Below are positions 23,572 to 31,231 of a stretch of 38,485 nucleotides of DNA, in pieces. Position 1 is the first letter of the stretch. Every line of letters starts with the position of its first letter. Origin of the DNA: CAWIOX01 sp963837775 (GTDB lineage Bacteria > Pseudomonadota > Gammaproteobacteria > Burkholderiales > Burkholderiaceae_D). The stretch is taken from NCBI GenBank assembly GCA_963837775.1, contig CAWIOX010000006.1, positions 1-38,485 of the forward strand, read 5' to 3'. Under the pieces are notes generated by a model. That model was not told the DNA's origin, did not search any database, and was given only the letters and a program-made list of their open reading frames with translations. The position numbers and the translations under genes were made by a program.

Positions 23572-25116
23572 TCAGGAATGGTAGGCAGATTCGCCGTGGC
23601 TGGTGATATCCAGACCTTCGCGTTCCGCATCTTCCGGCACCCGCATGCCGATCAGCAGGTCGACCAGCTTGTAGGCAATGATCGATACCACGCCGGACCA
23701 GATGATGGTCGTGCCGACCGCTTGCGCCTGAATCCAGACCTGGCCGGTGATCGAATAGGCATCGGCCGACATCTTGTTGGTCACGTAATCGAAGATGCCC
23801 TGGCCGCCCAGCGATGGCGAAGCGAACACACCGGTCAGCAAAGCGCCCAGGATGCCGCCGACGCCATGCACGCCGAACACGTCGAGCGAATCATCCGCGC
23901 CCAGCAGACGCTTCAGGCCATTCACACCCCACAGGCAGATGACGCCGGCCAGCAAGCCGATCACCAGCGCACCCATCGGGCCGACGAAACCGCAAGCCGG
24001 CGTGATCGCCACCAGACCCGCTACCGCACCGGAGGCGCCACCCAGCATCGATGGCTTGCCCTTGGTCATCCACTCGCCGCCGACCCAGGATACGGTGGCC
24101 GCAGCCGTTGCCAGCAAGGTGTTGATGAAGGCCAGCGCAGCGACATCACCGGCTTCGAGTGCGGACCCGGCATTGAAGCCGAACCAGCCCACCCACAACA
24201 GCGACGCGCCGATCATGGTCATCGTCAGCGAGTGCGGCGCCATCGATTCACGGCCGTAACCGACCCGCTTGCCGAGCACATACGCGCCGACCAGGCCGGC
24301 CACCGCTGCATTGATATGGACCACGGTGCCGCCGGCGAAGTCAAGCGCACCCTTTTGGAACAGGAAGCCGGCTTTCGCGCCTTCAGTGGCCAGGGTTGCC
24401 GCATCCTTGATCGCGTCCGGACCGGTCCAGAACCAGACCATGTGCGCAATCGGCAGGTACGAGAAGGTGAACCACAGCACCACGAACAGCAGCACCGCGA
24501 TGAATTTGGCACGCTCGGCAAAGGCGCCGATGATCAGGCCGCAGGTAATCGCCGCGAAGGTCGCCTGGAACGCCGCATACACGAACTCGGGAATCACCAC
24601 GCCCTTGCTGAAGGTGGCCGCAGTCGAAAATGCGCCCTTGGCCGGATCCCAGATGCCGTTCAGGAACAGGCGGTCGAAGGAACCGATGAATCTGCCGCCC
24701 TCGGTGAACGCCAAAGAGTAGCCGTAGATGCACCACAACACGATGATCACCGCGAAAATCATGAACACCTGCATCAGGATCGACAGCATGTTCTTGGACC
24801 GTACCAGACCGCCGTAAAACAGCGCCAGGCCGGGAATCGTCATCAGGATCACCAGCAGGGTGGCGACCATCATCCAGGCGGTATCGCCCTTGTTGGGCGT
24901 CGGCGCCGCAGCCGGTGCGGCTGCTTCGGCAGGCGCCGCTGCAGCTGCCGCCGCAGGAGCGGCAGGAACAACAGCAACCGCCGCCGCAGCAGCTGGTGCA
25001 GTGGCAAGCGCTTCGACCTTGGCCGAAGCTTCATCTGCCGCGATGGCAGGAGACAGAAACCCTACCGCAGCCAGCAAACTGCAGCCGACCAGTAGGCGTG
25101 CGAACATTTTCTTCAT
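23572..25116 (-). CDS. amtB: Ammonium transporter AmtB
   Basis: A 514-residue Amt/MEP channel. A signal peptide (residues 1-27, RLLVGCSLLAAVGFLSPAIA) and an Ala/Pro-rich periplasmic linker (about 30-80, extremely Ala-rich) precede the 11-helix channel, a layout common in betaproteobacteria. Channel marks: DTAWMMVATLLVILMTIPGL, FYGGLVRSKNML, DFAGGTVVHINAAVAGLVGA (first pore His) and VFGVHGVGGILGALLTGVF (second pore His). The cytoplasmic tail contains the GlnK-binding region. It follows glnK with about 57 bases between, so GlnK can gate it when nitrogen is plentiful. The start at 25116 was chosen by the signal peptide. Confidence 0.95.
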   Translation of the reverse strand: MKKMFARLLVGCSLLAAVGFLSPAIAADEASAKVEALATAPAAAAAVAVVPAAPAAAAAAAPAEAAAPAAAPTPNKGDTAWMMVATLLVILMTIPGLALFYGGLVRSKNMLSILMQVFMIFAVIIVLWCIYGYSLAFTEGGRFIGSFDRLFLNGIWDPAKGAFSTAATFSKGVVIPEFVYAAFQATFAAITCGLIIGAFAERAKFIAVLLFVVLWFTFSYLPIAHMVWFWTGPDAIKDAATLATEGAKAGFLFQKGALDFAGGTVVHINAAVAGLVGAYVLGKRVGYGRESMAPHSLTMTMIGASLLWVGWFGFNAGSALEAGDVAALAFINTLLATAAATVSWVGGEWMTKGKPSMLGGASGAVAGLVAITPACGFVGPMGALVIGLLAGVICLWGVNGLKRLLGADDSLDVFGVHGVGGILGALLTGVFASPSLGGQGIFDYVTNKMSADAYSITGQVWIQAQAVGTTIIWSGVVSIIAYKLVDLLIGMRVPEDAEREGLDITSHGESAYHS

Positions 25117-25173
25117 GTGAACTCCCGTTTCATTAGAGTACATCGATGCCAGTTTAAAGTGCGTCTTGCCAGT

Positions 25174-25512
25174 TTAGAGTGCGTCCTTGCCGGTTTCGCC
25201 GGTGCGGATACGCACCACCTGCAGCAAGTCCTGGACAAAAATCTTGCCATCGCCGATCTTGCCGGTGCGGGCGGCGGATTCAATCGCCTCGATCGCGCGC
25301 TCGACGATATCGTCATCGACTGCGGCTTCGATCTTGGTTTTCGGCAGGAAATCGACCACATACTCGGCGCCGCGATACAGTTCGGTATGGCCTTTTTGGC
25401 GCCCGAAACCCTTGACCTCGGTCACGGTGATGCCCTGCACGCCGATGTCGGACAGGGCTTCGCGCACTTCATCCAATTTGAACGGTTTAATAATGGCGGT
25501 AATGATTTTCAT
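25174..25512 (-). CDS. glnK: PII nitrogen regulatory protein GlnK
   Basis: A 112-residue PII protein starting MKIITAIIKPFKLDEVREAL. The T-loop is KGFGRQKGHTELYRGAEYVVDFLPK with the uridylylated Tyr at about residue 51, and the C-terminal signature TGKIGDGKIFVQDLLQVVRIRTGE (B-loop) binds ATP/ADP. It senses 2-oxoglutarate and energy charge and blocks AmtB. The start codon follows GAGGAACTCGCC. Linkage to amtB and a sigma-54 promoter 50-65 bases upstream argue for GlnK rather than GlnB. Confidence 0.95.
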   Translation of the reverse strand: MKIITAIIKPFKLDEVREALSDIGVQGITVTEVKGFGRQKGHTELYRGAEYVVDFLPKTKIEAAVDDDIVERAIEAIESAARTGKIGDGKIFVQDLLQVVRIRTGETGKDAL

Positions 25513-25563
25513 GGCGAGTTCCTCTTCAAGCGATTGAACTAAAAATGGTTTTACAGAATCATT

Positions 25564-25579
25564 AGCAGAACTCGTGCCA
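25564..25579 (-). promoter_or_regulatory. Sigma-54 (RpoN) promoter of glnK-amtB
   Basis: On the minus strand TGGCACGAGTTCTGCT matches the sigma-54 consensus TGGCACGNNNNTTGCW with one mismatch. Both invariant dinucleotides (GG at -24, GC at -12) are present at the right spacing. The expected transcript start is near 25553, about 40 bases before the glnK ATG. Confidence 0.85.
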
Positions 25580-25661
25580 CCCCTGCAGCAGCGCCATGCG
25601 GTATGATTTTGCCTGCACGCCGCGGCGACAGGGTCTGCACAGCCCGCAGCGCACCAAATGA

Positions 25662-25680
25662 GCGCACCATGATTGGGCGC
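25662..25680. promoter_or_regulatory. NtrC-like enhancer site upstream of glnK
   Basis: GCGCACCATGATTGGGCGC is an imperfect palindrome (GCGC-ACC / GG-GCGC) resembling NtrC sites of the GCACCN5GGTGC type. It lies about 90 bases upstream of the -24 element, where NtrC enhancers usually sit. It also lies within the divergent ubiK leader. Confidence 0.5.
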
Positions 25681-25748
25681 GATTGCCACCAATATAAACT
25701 CGATTCTCACCAGATTGGTGCGGATAGTGACAAAAAGAAAGAAGCATC

Positions 25749-25988
25749 ATGAGCAAAGCCGATTTTCTGAGCGATTTCCAGGCCAAGATCAACCAGGCGC
25801 TGGAGAGTTCCCCCGCCAAAGGCATCGAAAAAAACATGAAAGCGATGCTGAACCAGGGTTTTTCCAAGCTCGACCTGGTCACCCGCGAAGAATTCGAGAT
25901 CCAGGCGCAGGTATTGGCCAAGACCCGCAGCAAACTGGAAGCGCTGGAAGCGCGCGTCGCCGAGCTTGAAGCGCAACTGAAGAAATAG
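25749..25988 (+). CDS. ubiK: Ubiquinone biosynthesis accessory factor UbiK (YqiC/BMFP family)
   Basis: A 79-residue helical protein with an N-terminal amphipathic region (MSKADFLSDFQAKINQALES) and the family signature LVTREEFEIQAQVLAKTRSKLEALEARVAELEAQL, a C-terminal trimeric coiled coil. UbiK helps the soluble Ubi complex make ubiquinone, and relatives were earlier described as membrane-fusogenic. It is divergent from glnK and only 5 bases ahead of comM; the ubiK-comM pairing is common in beta- and gammaproteobacteria. Confidence 0.9.
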   Translation: MSKADFLSDFQAKINQALESSPAKGIEKNMKAMLNQGFSKLDLVTREEFEIQAQVLAKTRSKLEALEARVAELEAQLKK

Positions 25989-25993
25989 CCCCG

Positions 25994-27517
25994 ATGAGCC
26001 TGGCCGTCCTGAGGAGCCGTGCACTGAACGGCATGCAAGCACCGGAAGTCACCGTCGAGGTGCATCTGGCCAACGGACTGCCGAGTTTCACCATCGTCGG
26101 GCTGCCGGAAACCGAGGTCAAGGAATCCAAGGACCGGGTCCGTGCGGCGCTGCAAAATGCGCGCTTCGAATTCCCGGCCCGGCGCATCACCGTCAATCTG
26201 GCGCCGGCCGACCTGCCGAAGGAATCCGGCCGCTTCGACCTGCCGATCGCGCTCGGCATCCTGGCCGCGTCCGGCCAGATTCCGGGCGACACGCTGGATC
26301 AATACGAATTCGCCGGAGAACTGTCGCTGTCGGGCGCGTTGAGCCCGATCCGCGGCGCGCTGGCGATGACTTTCGCGATGCACAAGGGCGCCGATGCCGG
26401 CGGCAAACAGCGCGCGTTCATCCTGCCGCGCGCCAATGCCGACGAGGCCGCGCTGGTGAAGGACGCGACCATCCTGCCGGCCGACTCCCTGCTCGACGTA
26501 TGCGCCCACTTCGCCGCCATCGATGCCGATGCACGGCTGGCGCGGCACGTCCCCAGCGCACAACAGACGCGCCCCGAGTATCCGGATTTCTCCGATGTCA
26601 AAGGCCAGCAGCAGGTGAAACGGGCGCTGGAAGTGGCTGCCGCCGGCGGCCACAGCGTGCTGATGGTCGGCCCGCCCGGCACCGGAAAATCGATGCTGGC
26701 CGCCCGTTTTCCCGGCATCCTGCCGTCGATGACCGACGACGAGGCGCTGGAATCGGCCGCGGTGCAATCGCTGACCAGCGGTTTTTCGATCGCACGCTGG
26801 AAGGTGCGGCCGTATCGTGCACCGCACCATACCGCCTCCGGCGTGGCACTGGTCGGCGGCGGCAGCACCCCGCGTCCGGGAGAAATCTCGCTGGCGCACC
26901 GCGGCGTGCTGTTCCTCGATGAGCTGCCCGAGTTCGAGCGCAAGGTGCTGGAAGTGCTGCGCGAACCGCTGGAATCCGGCCACATCACGATTTCGCGCGC
27001 GGCGCGCCAGGCCGACTTCCCGGCCCGCTTCCAGCTGATTGCCGCGATGAACCCCTGCCCTTGCGGCTACCTGGGCCATGCGTCCGGCAAATGCCGCTGC
27101 AGCCCGGACCAGGTCAGCCGTTACCAGGAGCGGATTTCCGGCCCCTTGCTGGACCGCATCGACATGCAGATCCAGGTCGGTGCGCTGGCGCACGAGGATT
27201 TGCTGAAACAGGCCGATGGCGAACCGTCGAGCGCGATCACGCGCCGGGTCGAACAGGCGTTCGCGACCCAGTTGCAGCGCCAGGGCAAGGGCAATAACGC
27301 GCTGTCGACCACTGAAATCGACACCCATTGCCAGCCGGACGCGGCCGCCGAACAGCTGTTGCGCAGCGCGATGCTCCGCCTGAACTGGTCGGCGCGCGCC
27401 TACCACCGGGTGCTGAAAGTGGCCCGCACCATCGCCGACCTGGCCGGCGCGGCCAGCATCGGCCCCAGCCATGTGGCCGAGGCGATCCAGTACCGGCGCG
27501 CGCTGCGCGAGCACTGA
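25994..27517 (+). CDS. comM: ComM/YifB-type Mg chelatase-related helicase
   Basis: A 507-residue AAA+ protein, near-identical in length to known ComM. It has an N-terminal LonC-like domain (SLAVLRSRALNGMQAPEVTV), an AAA+ core with Walker A VGPPGTGKSMLAARFPG (about residue 225) and Walker B VLFLDELPEFE, and a Cys cluster (PCPCGYLGHASGKCRCSPDQ). The C-terminal chelatase-related domain ends IQYRRALREH. ComM is a hexameric branch-migration helicase that extends recombination tracts during natural transformation. A 49-base copy of its 3' end recurs at 28502-28550. Confidence 0.94.
   Translation: MSLAVLRSRALNGMQAPEVTVEVHLANGLPSFTIVGLPETEVKESKDRVRAALQNARFEFPARRITVNLAPADLPKESGRFDLPIALGILAASGQIPGDTLDQYEFAGELSLSGALSPIRGALAMTFAMHKGADAGGKQRAFILPRANADEAALVKDATILPADSLLDVCAHFAAIDADARLARHVPSAQQTRPEYPDFSDVKGQQQVKRALEVAAAGGHSVLMVGPPGTGKSMLAARFPGILPSMTDDEALESAAVQSLTSGFSIARWKVRPYRAPHHTASGVALVGGGSTPRPGEISLAHRGVLFLDELPEFERKVLEVLREPLESGHITISRAARQADFPARFQLIAAMNPCPCGYLGHASGKCRCSPDQVSRYQERISGPLLDRIDMQIQVGALAHEDLLKQADGEPSSAITRRVEQAFATQLQRQGKGNNALSTTEIDTHCQPDAAAEQLLRSAMLRLNWSARAYHRVLKVARTIADLAGAASIGPSHVAEAIQYRRALREH
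27469..27517 (+). repeat. Source of duplicated comM 3' end
   Basis: These last 49 bases of comM, ending exactly at the stop codon, recur at 28502-28550 with a single mismatch. The sequences diverge immediately after the TGA. Confidence 0.9.
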
Positions 27518-27590
27518 AAACAGCCGCAGCGGCACTGCTGATAGCGCAAGACATTTCAATATCTCAAGAATTATGGATAACGACCCGCCA

Positions 27591-28358
27591 ATGAAAATAG
27601 CCCTGAAAAACGCGCAGCAAATCGAACAGATGCGGGTTGCCGGAAAACTCGCGGCTGACGTGCTGGAAATGATCGGCGCCTACGTCGTGCCCGGCGTTTC
27701 CACCGAAGAGCTGGACCGGCGCTGCTTTGAACACATCACAAAAAAACAGAACGCGATCCCGGCGAATGTCGGCTATCACGGCTTTCCAAAGACGCTCTGC
27801 ACCTCGGTCAACAGCGTGGTGTGCCATGGCATACCGAATGAGAAGCAGATCCTCAAGGACGGCGACATTGTGAATATCGATGTGACGGTGATCAAGGACG
27901 GCTGGCACGGCGACACCAGCAAAATGTATTTCGTCGGAACCCCGAGCGCACAAGCCAGGCGGCTGGTTACGGTGACTTTCGACGCGATGATGGCAGGCAT
28001 TGGCGCGGTGAGGCCCGGCGCCAGGCTCGGCGATGTCGGTCATGCGATCCAAAGCATTGCTGAAAGCGCAGGCTTTTCCGTGGTGCGCGAATATTGCGGC
28101 CACGGCATCGGACGTGTCTATCACGAGGAGCCGCAGGTGCTCCACTATGGCCAGCGCGGGACTGGCCTGTTGCTGAAGAAGGGGATGACATTCACCGTGG
28201 AACCGATGATTAATGCGGGCGCCAAAGAGATCGACAACCTCGATGATGGCTGGACCGTGGTGACCAAGGACGGCTCACTCTCCGCGCAGTGGGAGCACAT
28301 GATTGTCGTGACCGATCACGGTGCGGAGATCTTGACCCCCTGGCCGCTGGCTTCCTAG
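27591..28358 (+). CDS. map: Type I methionine aminopeptidase (additional copy likely)
   Basis: A 255-residue enzyme removing N-terminal Met from proteins. All five metal ligands are visible: the two Asp in NIDVTVIKDGWHGDTSKMY, the His in GHGIGRVYHEEP, and the Glu residues in FTVEPMI and WEHMIVVTDHG. The start at 27591 matches the family N-terminus (MKIALKNAQQIEQMRVAGKL); an in-frame ATG at 27573 is possible, and neither has a good ribosome-binding site. The housekeeping map normally lies next to rpsB, so this is probably a second, accessory gene. It lies between comM and a block of duplicated gene ends, suggesting it arrived by recombination. Confidence 0.92.
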   Translation: MKIALKNAQQIEQMRVAGKLAADVLEMIGAYVVPGVSTEELDRRCFEHITKKQNAIPANVGYHGFPKTLCTSVNSVVCHGIPNEKQILKDGDIVNIDVTVIKDGWHGDTSKMYFVGTPSAQARRLVTVTFDAMMAGIGAVRPGARLGDVGHAIQSIAESAGFSVVREYCGHGIGRVYHEEPQVLHYGQRGTGLLLKKGMTFTVEPMINAGAKEIDNLDDGWTVVTKDGSLSAQWEHMIVVTDHGAEILTPWPLAS

Positions 28359-28413
28359 CCAGCGTCGCCTGCAGTTTCGCAGCGTGCGCCATGCGCACCC
28401 TGCGGCGCTCATC

Positions 28414-28500
28414 TCAAACCCTGGTGTCGGGATTGCTGCGGCGGTCGATGAACAGGCTGTTGCCGTTGATCTTCTTGGACTGCTTCTTCGCATCGGCCGC
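28414..28500 (-). repeat. Duplicated 3' end of the EAL-GGDEF gene
   Basis: These 87 bases equal 31145-31231 with two mismatches, both beside the stop codon. On the minus strand they encode the last 28 residues (from AADAKKQSKKINGNSLFIDR), ending DTRV instead of DTRP, then the stop. It is a gene remnant, not a functional unit. Confidence 0.92.
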
Positions 28501-28501
28501 A

Positions 28502-28550
28502 CCATGTCGCCGAGGCGATCCAGTACCGGCGCGCGCTGCGCGAGCACTGA
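28502..28550 (+). repeat. Duplicated 3' end of comM
   Basis: These 49 bases equal 27469-27517 with one mismatch (G to C) and end at the comM stop codon. They abut the EAL-gene remnant. The two source regions share GCATCGGCC just before the junction, a likely microhomology joint. The broken araC gene begins about 30 bases later. Confidence 0.92.
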
Positions 28551-28580
28551 TCCGACCTTGCATCCGCTGCCGCCCATCCC

Positions 28581-29337
28581 GTGTTCAATCACCCATCCGA
28601 ATTCGTCACGCTCAAGGCCAGCCAGCACCTGCCGGGCGTGGAGCTGTATTCGGCGCGCATCGTCGATGCATGCGTTTGCGCCGCATGTGCATGACGCCTA
28701 TTCTTTGGGGGCGATTGAAGCCGGTGTGGAGCGCTTCCGCTATAAAGGCAGCGAACATCTGGCGGCGGTGGGCACGCTGGTCATGCTCAATCCCGATGAA
28801 TTGCATACCGGACAGGCTGAAGTGCATGCCGACTGGACCTACCAAATGCTGTATATCGCACCGCAAAACCTGCGCAGCCTGACCGGAACTGAAGCCTATT
28901 TCCCGGCGGCGACCACCCATGATCCGCAGCTGGCAACAGCATTCAAACATATCTTCCGCCAGATGGGGGATGCGCCGGACGAACTGGTATTTGTCTCGCA
29001 TTTCGTGGGCCTGATCGACACGATCGTCGCACACTACGGCCGCAATGCGCAGATCACATCCGCTGTGTCGTTGGAGAAGATGCTGCGGATCGCGGCTATG
29101 CGCCGCGTGATCGACTGCATCGAGGCGAATCTGGCATCGCCCCTACCGATCGCCACCCTCGCGGCCGAGTCAGGCTTGTCGCCGTTTCATTTCATCCGGG
29201 CGTTCACCGCAGAATTTCATGTCACGCCGCATCAATACCTGCAAGCAAGGCGTGCCGCCCGCGCCAAATCCCTGCTGGCACAACGGGCCACGCCGGCACA
29301 ATACCAGCACCAGATCGGCACCAGACCGATGGTCTGA
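28581..29337 (+). pseudogene. AraC-family regulator, frameshifted and C-terminally truncated
   Basis: The product has an AraC N-terminal cupin-like sensing domain (HVHDAYSLGAIEAGVERFRY, LNPDELHTG) and the first helix-turn-helix (PIATLAAESGLSPFHFIRAF, HQYLQARRAARAKSLL). Residues before HAFAPHVHD lie in another frame, starting GTG at 28581 (VFNHPSEFVTLKASQHLPGV). One extra G near 28668 breaks the reading. At the C-terminus the second helix-turn-helix is missing: after LLAQRATPAQ the sequence ends YQHQIGTRPMV, about 45 residues short. With both ends damaged this is most likely a dead gene. A shorter start at 28666 could still give a 223-residue fragment. Confidence 0.8.
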
Positions 29338-29373
29338 CGGGGCGCATCCGTGTCCAATGATCGTTGCGTGAAC

Positions 29374-30919
29374 TTATCCAGCGCTTGTGAGCGCTGCTCC
29401 CGGTGACGCAGCGGCCAGCGGCGCGCAGCAGACACGATTGCGTCCACCGTTCTTTGCGCAAGTGAGTGCGCTGTCGGCCAGCGACAGCAGGCTCTCTGCC
29501 GTTGCGCCGGCTACGGCCTGCACGACCCCCAGGCTGACCGTCAGCGGCACCGAGATGTGGCCGAATTCCACCGGCGAGGCGGCGATGTGGGCACGCAGGC
29601 GCTCCGCCACGATCAGCGCTCCGGGCAAGGTATTGCAAGGCAGCAATACCGCGAATTCCTCGCCCCCGATGCGTGCTATCCGGTCGATGTCCCTGAGGCC
29701 GTGTCCGAGCCGTTGCGCCACTACCTGCAATACGCTGTCACCCGCCGCGTGGCCGTAGTTGTCGTTGATTTGCTTGAAATGATCGATGTCGAGCATCACG
29801 ATACAAAATGGTGTGCGCTCAGCAACCGCCTCCGTGCTCATCAAGCCCAGCTCATTGAGGAAATGCCGGCGATTCGCAATGCCGGTCAAGACATCGGTGG
29901 TCGCCAGATAAGCCAGTTTCTGGTTCGCCTTCGCCAGCCTGTAGGTGCGCGCCTCGACTTTTTGCTCCAGCAGTGCATTGGCCTGGTTCAGTTGCTCGTA
30001 GCGGCAGGCATTGCTGAAGCCGATTGCGATCTTCGAACAAAACAGTTCGATCAGGCTGCGCGCCAGATCCTCCGGCGGCGGACAGTGCAGACAGGCGACC
30101 ATCGCCTGCCCTTCTTCGCGGCCGAGATAGAGCGTGGTATGGCTGGCGCCGTACCGGTTTTTCTTGCAATCAAAGGTGTCCAGAATCAACTCGCGCACCT
30201 CGGGCGCTATGCCCAGCGTGTGCCAGCTCTGGCCCGGCCCGACCCAGTCGGCATTGCTGGCCGCCAGCACCCGCATGCCGTCGCCGGCGCTGCAGGACTC
30301 GGTATATTGCACGCACAGAATGCCGTTCGCGCCGACATCGAGAAACGTGCCGAGCTGGATCAGCACGCCGGAGGCGAAACGCTGCAAAGAGTGTTCCAGC
30401 AACAGCGCATCGGAATTCTCGATGATTTGCTGCAGGCCGCGACGATGGGCATCGAGCGCGCACAGAGAGCCATACGCGCGCAGCGCGGTCACGCTGGCGG
30501 TAAACAGCCTCGGCACCGTCAGCTCAGTCTTGGCGATGCAATCGTTGATGTCGTAGCCGACGATGAGCTCGGTCTCGGGCACCTGAGCGGCTGGCCCGGT
30601 GCACAGGATGATGCGTAGCGTCGAATTCCTCAATTCATTGCGGATATATCGCAGCAGACCGGCATCGTCGCTCTCCATCACCGCGTCGAGCAGCACGATC
30701 GCAATGTCACCCTCGGTTTCCAGCACGGTACGCGCCTGGGCGGCGCTGGACGCGTTCAGGAGTTCGACGCCGCGGCCCGGAAAATTGCAGGTTTTTAAGC
30801 GCCAGCCGGGCCGCTGCGTGGACTTCGGGGTCGTCGTCGACGACCAGAATGCGCCAGTTAGGATTGCGTGCGTCGATCTGCCTGGGCGGCTCTTTTTTGG
30901 CGAATTTGAATGGGACCAT
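29374..30919 (-). pseudogene. Response regulator with DUF3369-like and GGDEF domains, frameshifted
   Basis: A diguanylate cyclase gene of about 514 codons. From 30919 (MVPFKFAKKEPPRQ) it encodes a receiver domain (ILVVDDDPEVHAAARLAL, acceptor Asp in IVLLDAVMES), a middle region resembling DUF3369 (about residues 150-310), a short coiled coil and a GGDEF domain with active GGEEF (RIARIGGEEFAVLLP). An RxxD inhibitory site (RDID) lies five residues before it. The frame breaks at about 30771-30781 in a GGGCC run; one base removed gives NLQFSGRGVELLNAS. The remaining domains are perfectly conserved, so either a recent mutation or a sequence error. It lies behind the EAL gene on the same strand, suggesting a c-di-GMP module. 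Confidence 0.82.
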
Positions 30920-31082
30920 GCTGATTCTCCCTGATGAGCGGGTCACATGAGCAACAACGGCTGCGCGGCATTTATCCACCATTCCCAGGCCGCATTCCGT
31001 ACCTGCGATATGAAATAAGCATAATCCAATTTTTCCAATTGGCAATATGCCAGTGCAGGGGAAAACCTCCGCGCATGAACGT

Positions 31083-31136
31083 AGAAACGGCAGTTGAGCA
31101 CTAATAAGCAGTCAAAAGTAGTCAACTACCGTTTCT
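31083..31136. repeat. Inverted repeat after the EAL-GGDEF gene
   Basis: AGAAACGGCAGTTGA (31083-31097) and TCAACTACCGTTTCT (31122-31136) are complementary with one mismatch, 24 bases apart. It begins 9 bases after the EAL gene's stop codon on the minus strand. There is no T-run, so it may be a factor-dependent terminator, an mRNA-stabilising hairpin, or a mobile-element remnant. Confidence 0.65.
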
Positions 31137-31144
31137 GGTTTGAA

Positions 31145-31231
31145 TCAAGGCCTGGTGTCGGGATTGCTGCGGCGGTCGATGAACAGGCTGTTGCCGTTGA
31201 TCTTCTTGGACTGCTTCTTCGCATCGGCCGC
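31145..31231 (-). repeat. Source of duplicated EAL-GGDEF 3' end
   Basis: The final 87 bases of this gene including the stop codon recur at 28414-28500. From 31151 to 31231 the two are identical over 81 bases. Confidence 0.92.

Noticed and set aside
25562..27559. Open frame of 665 codons opposite ubiK and comM
   Set aside because: It is antisense to comM, which has a full set of motifs; the product shows no family features.
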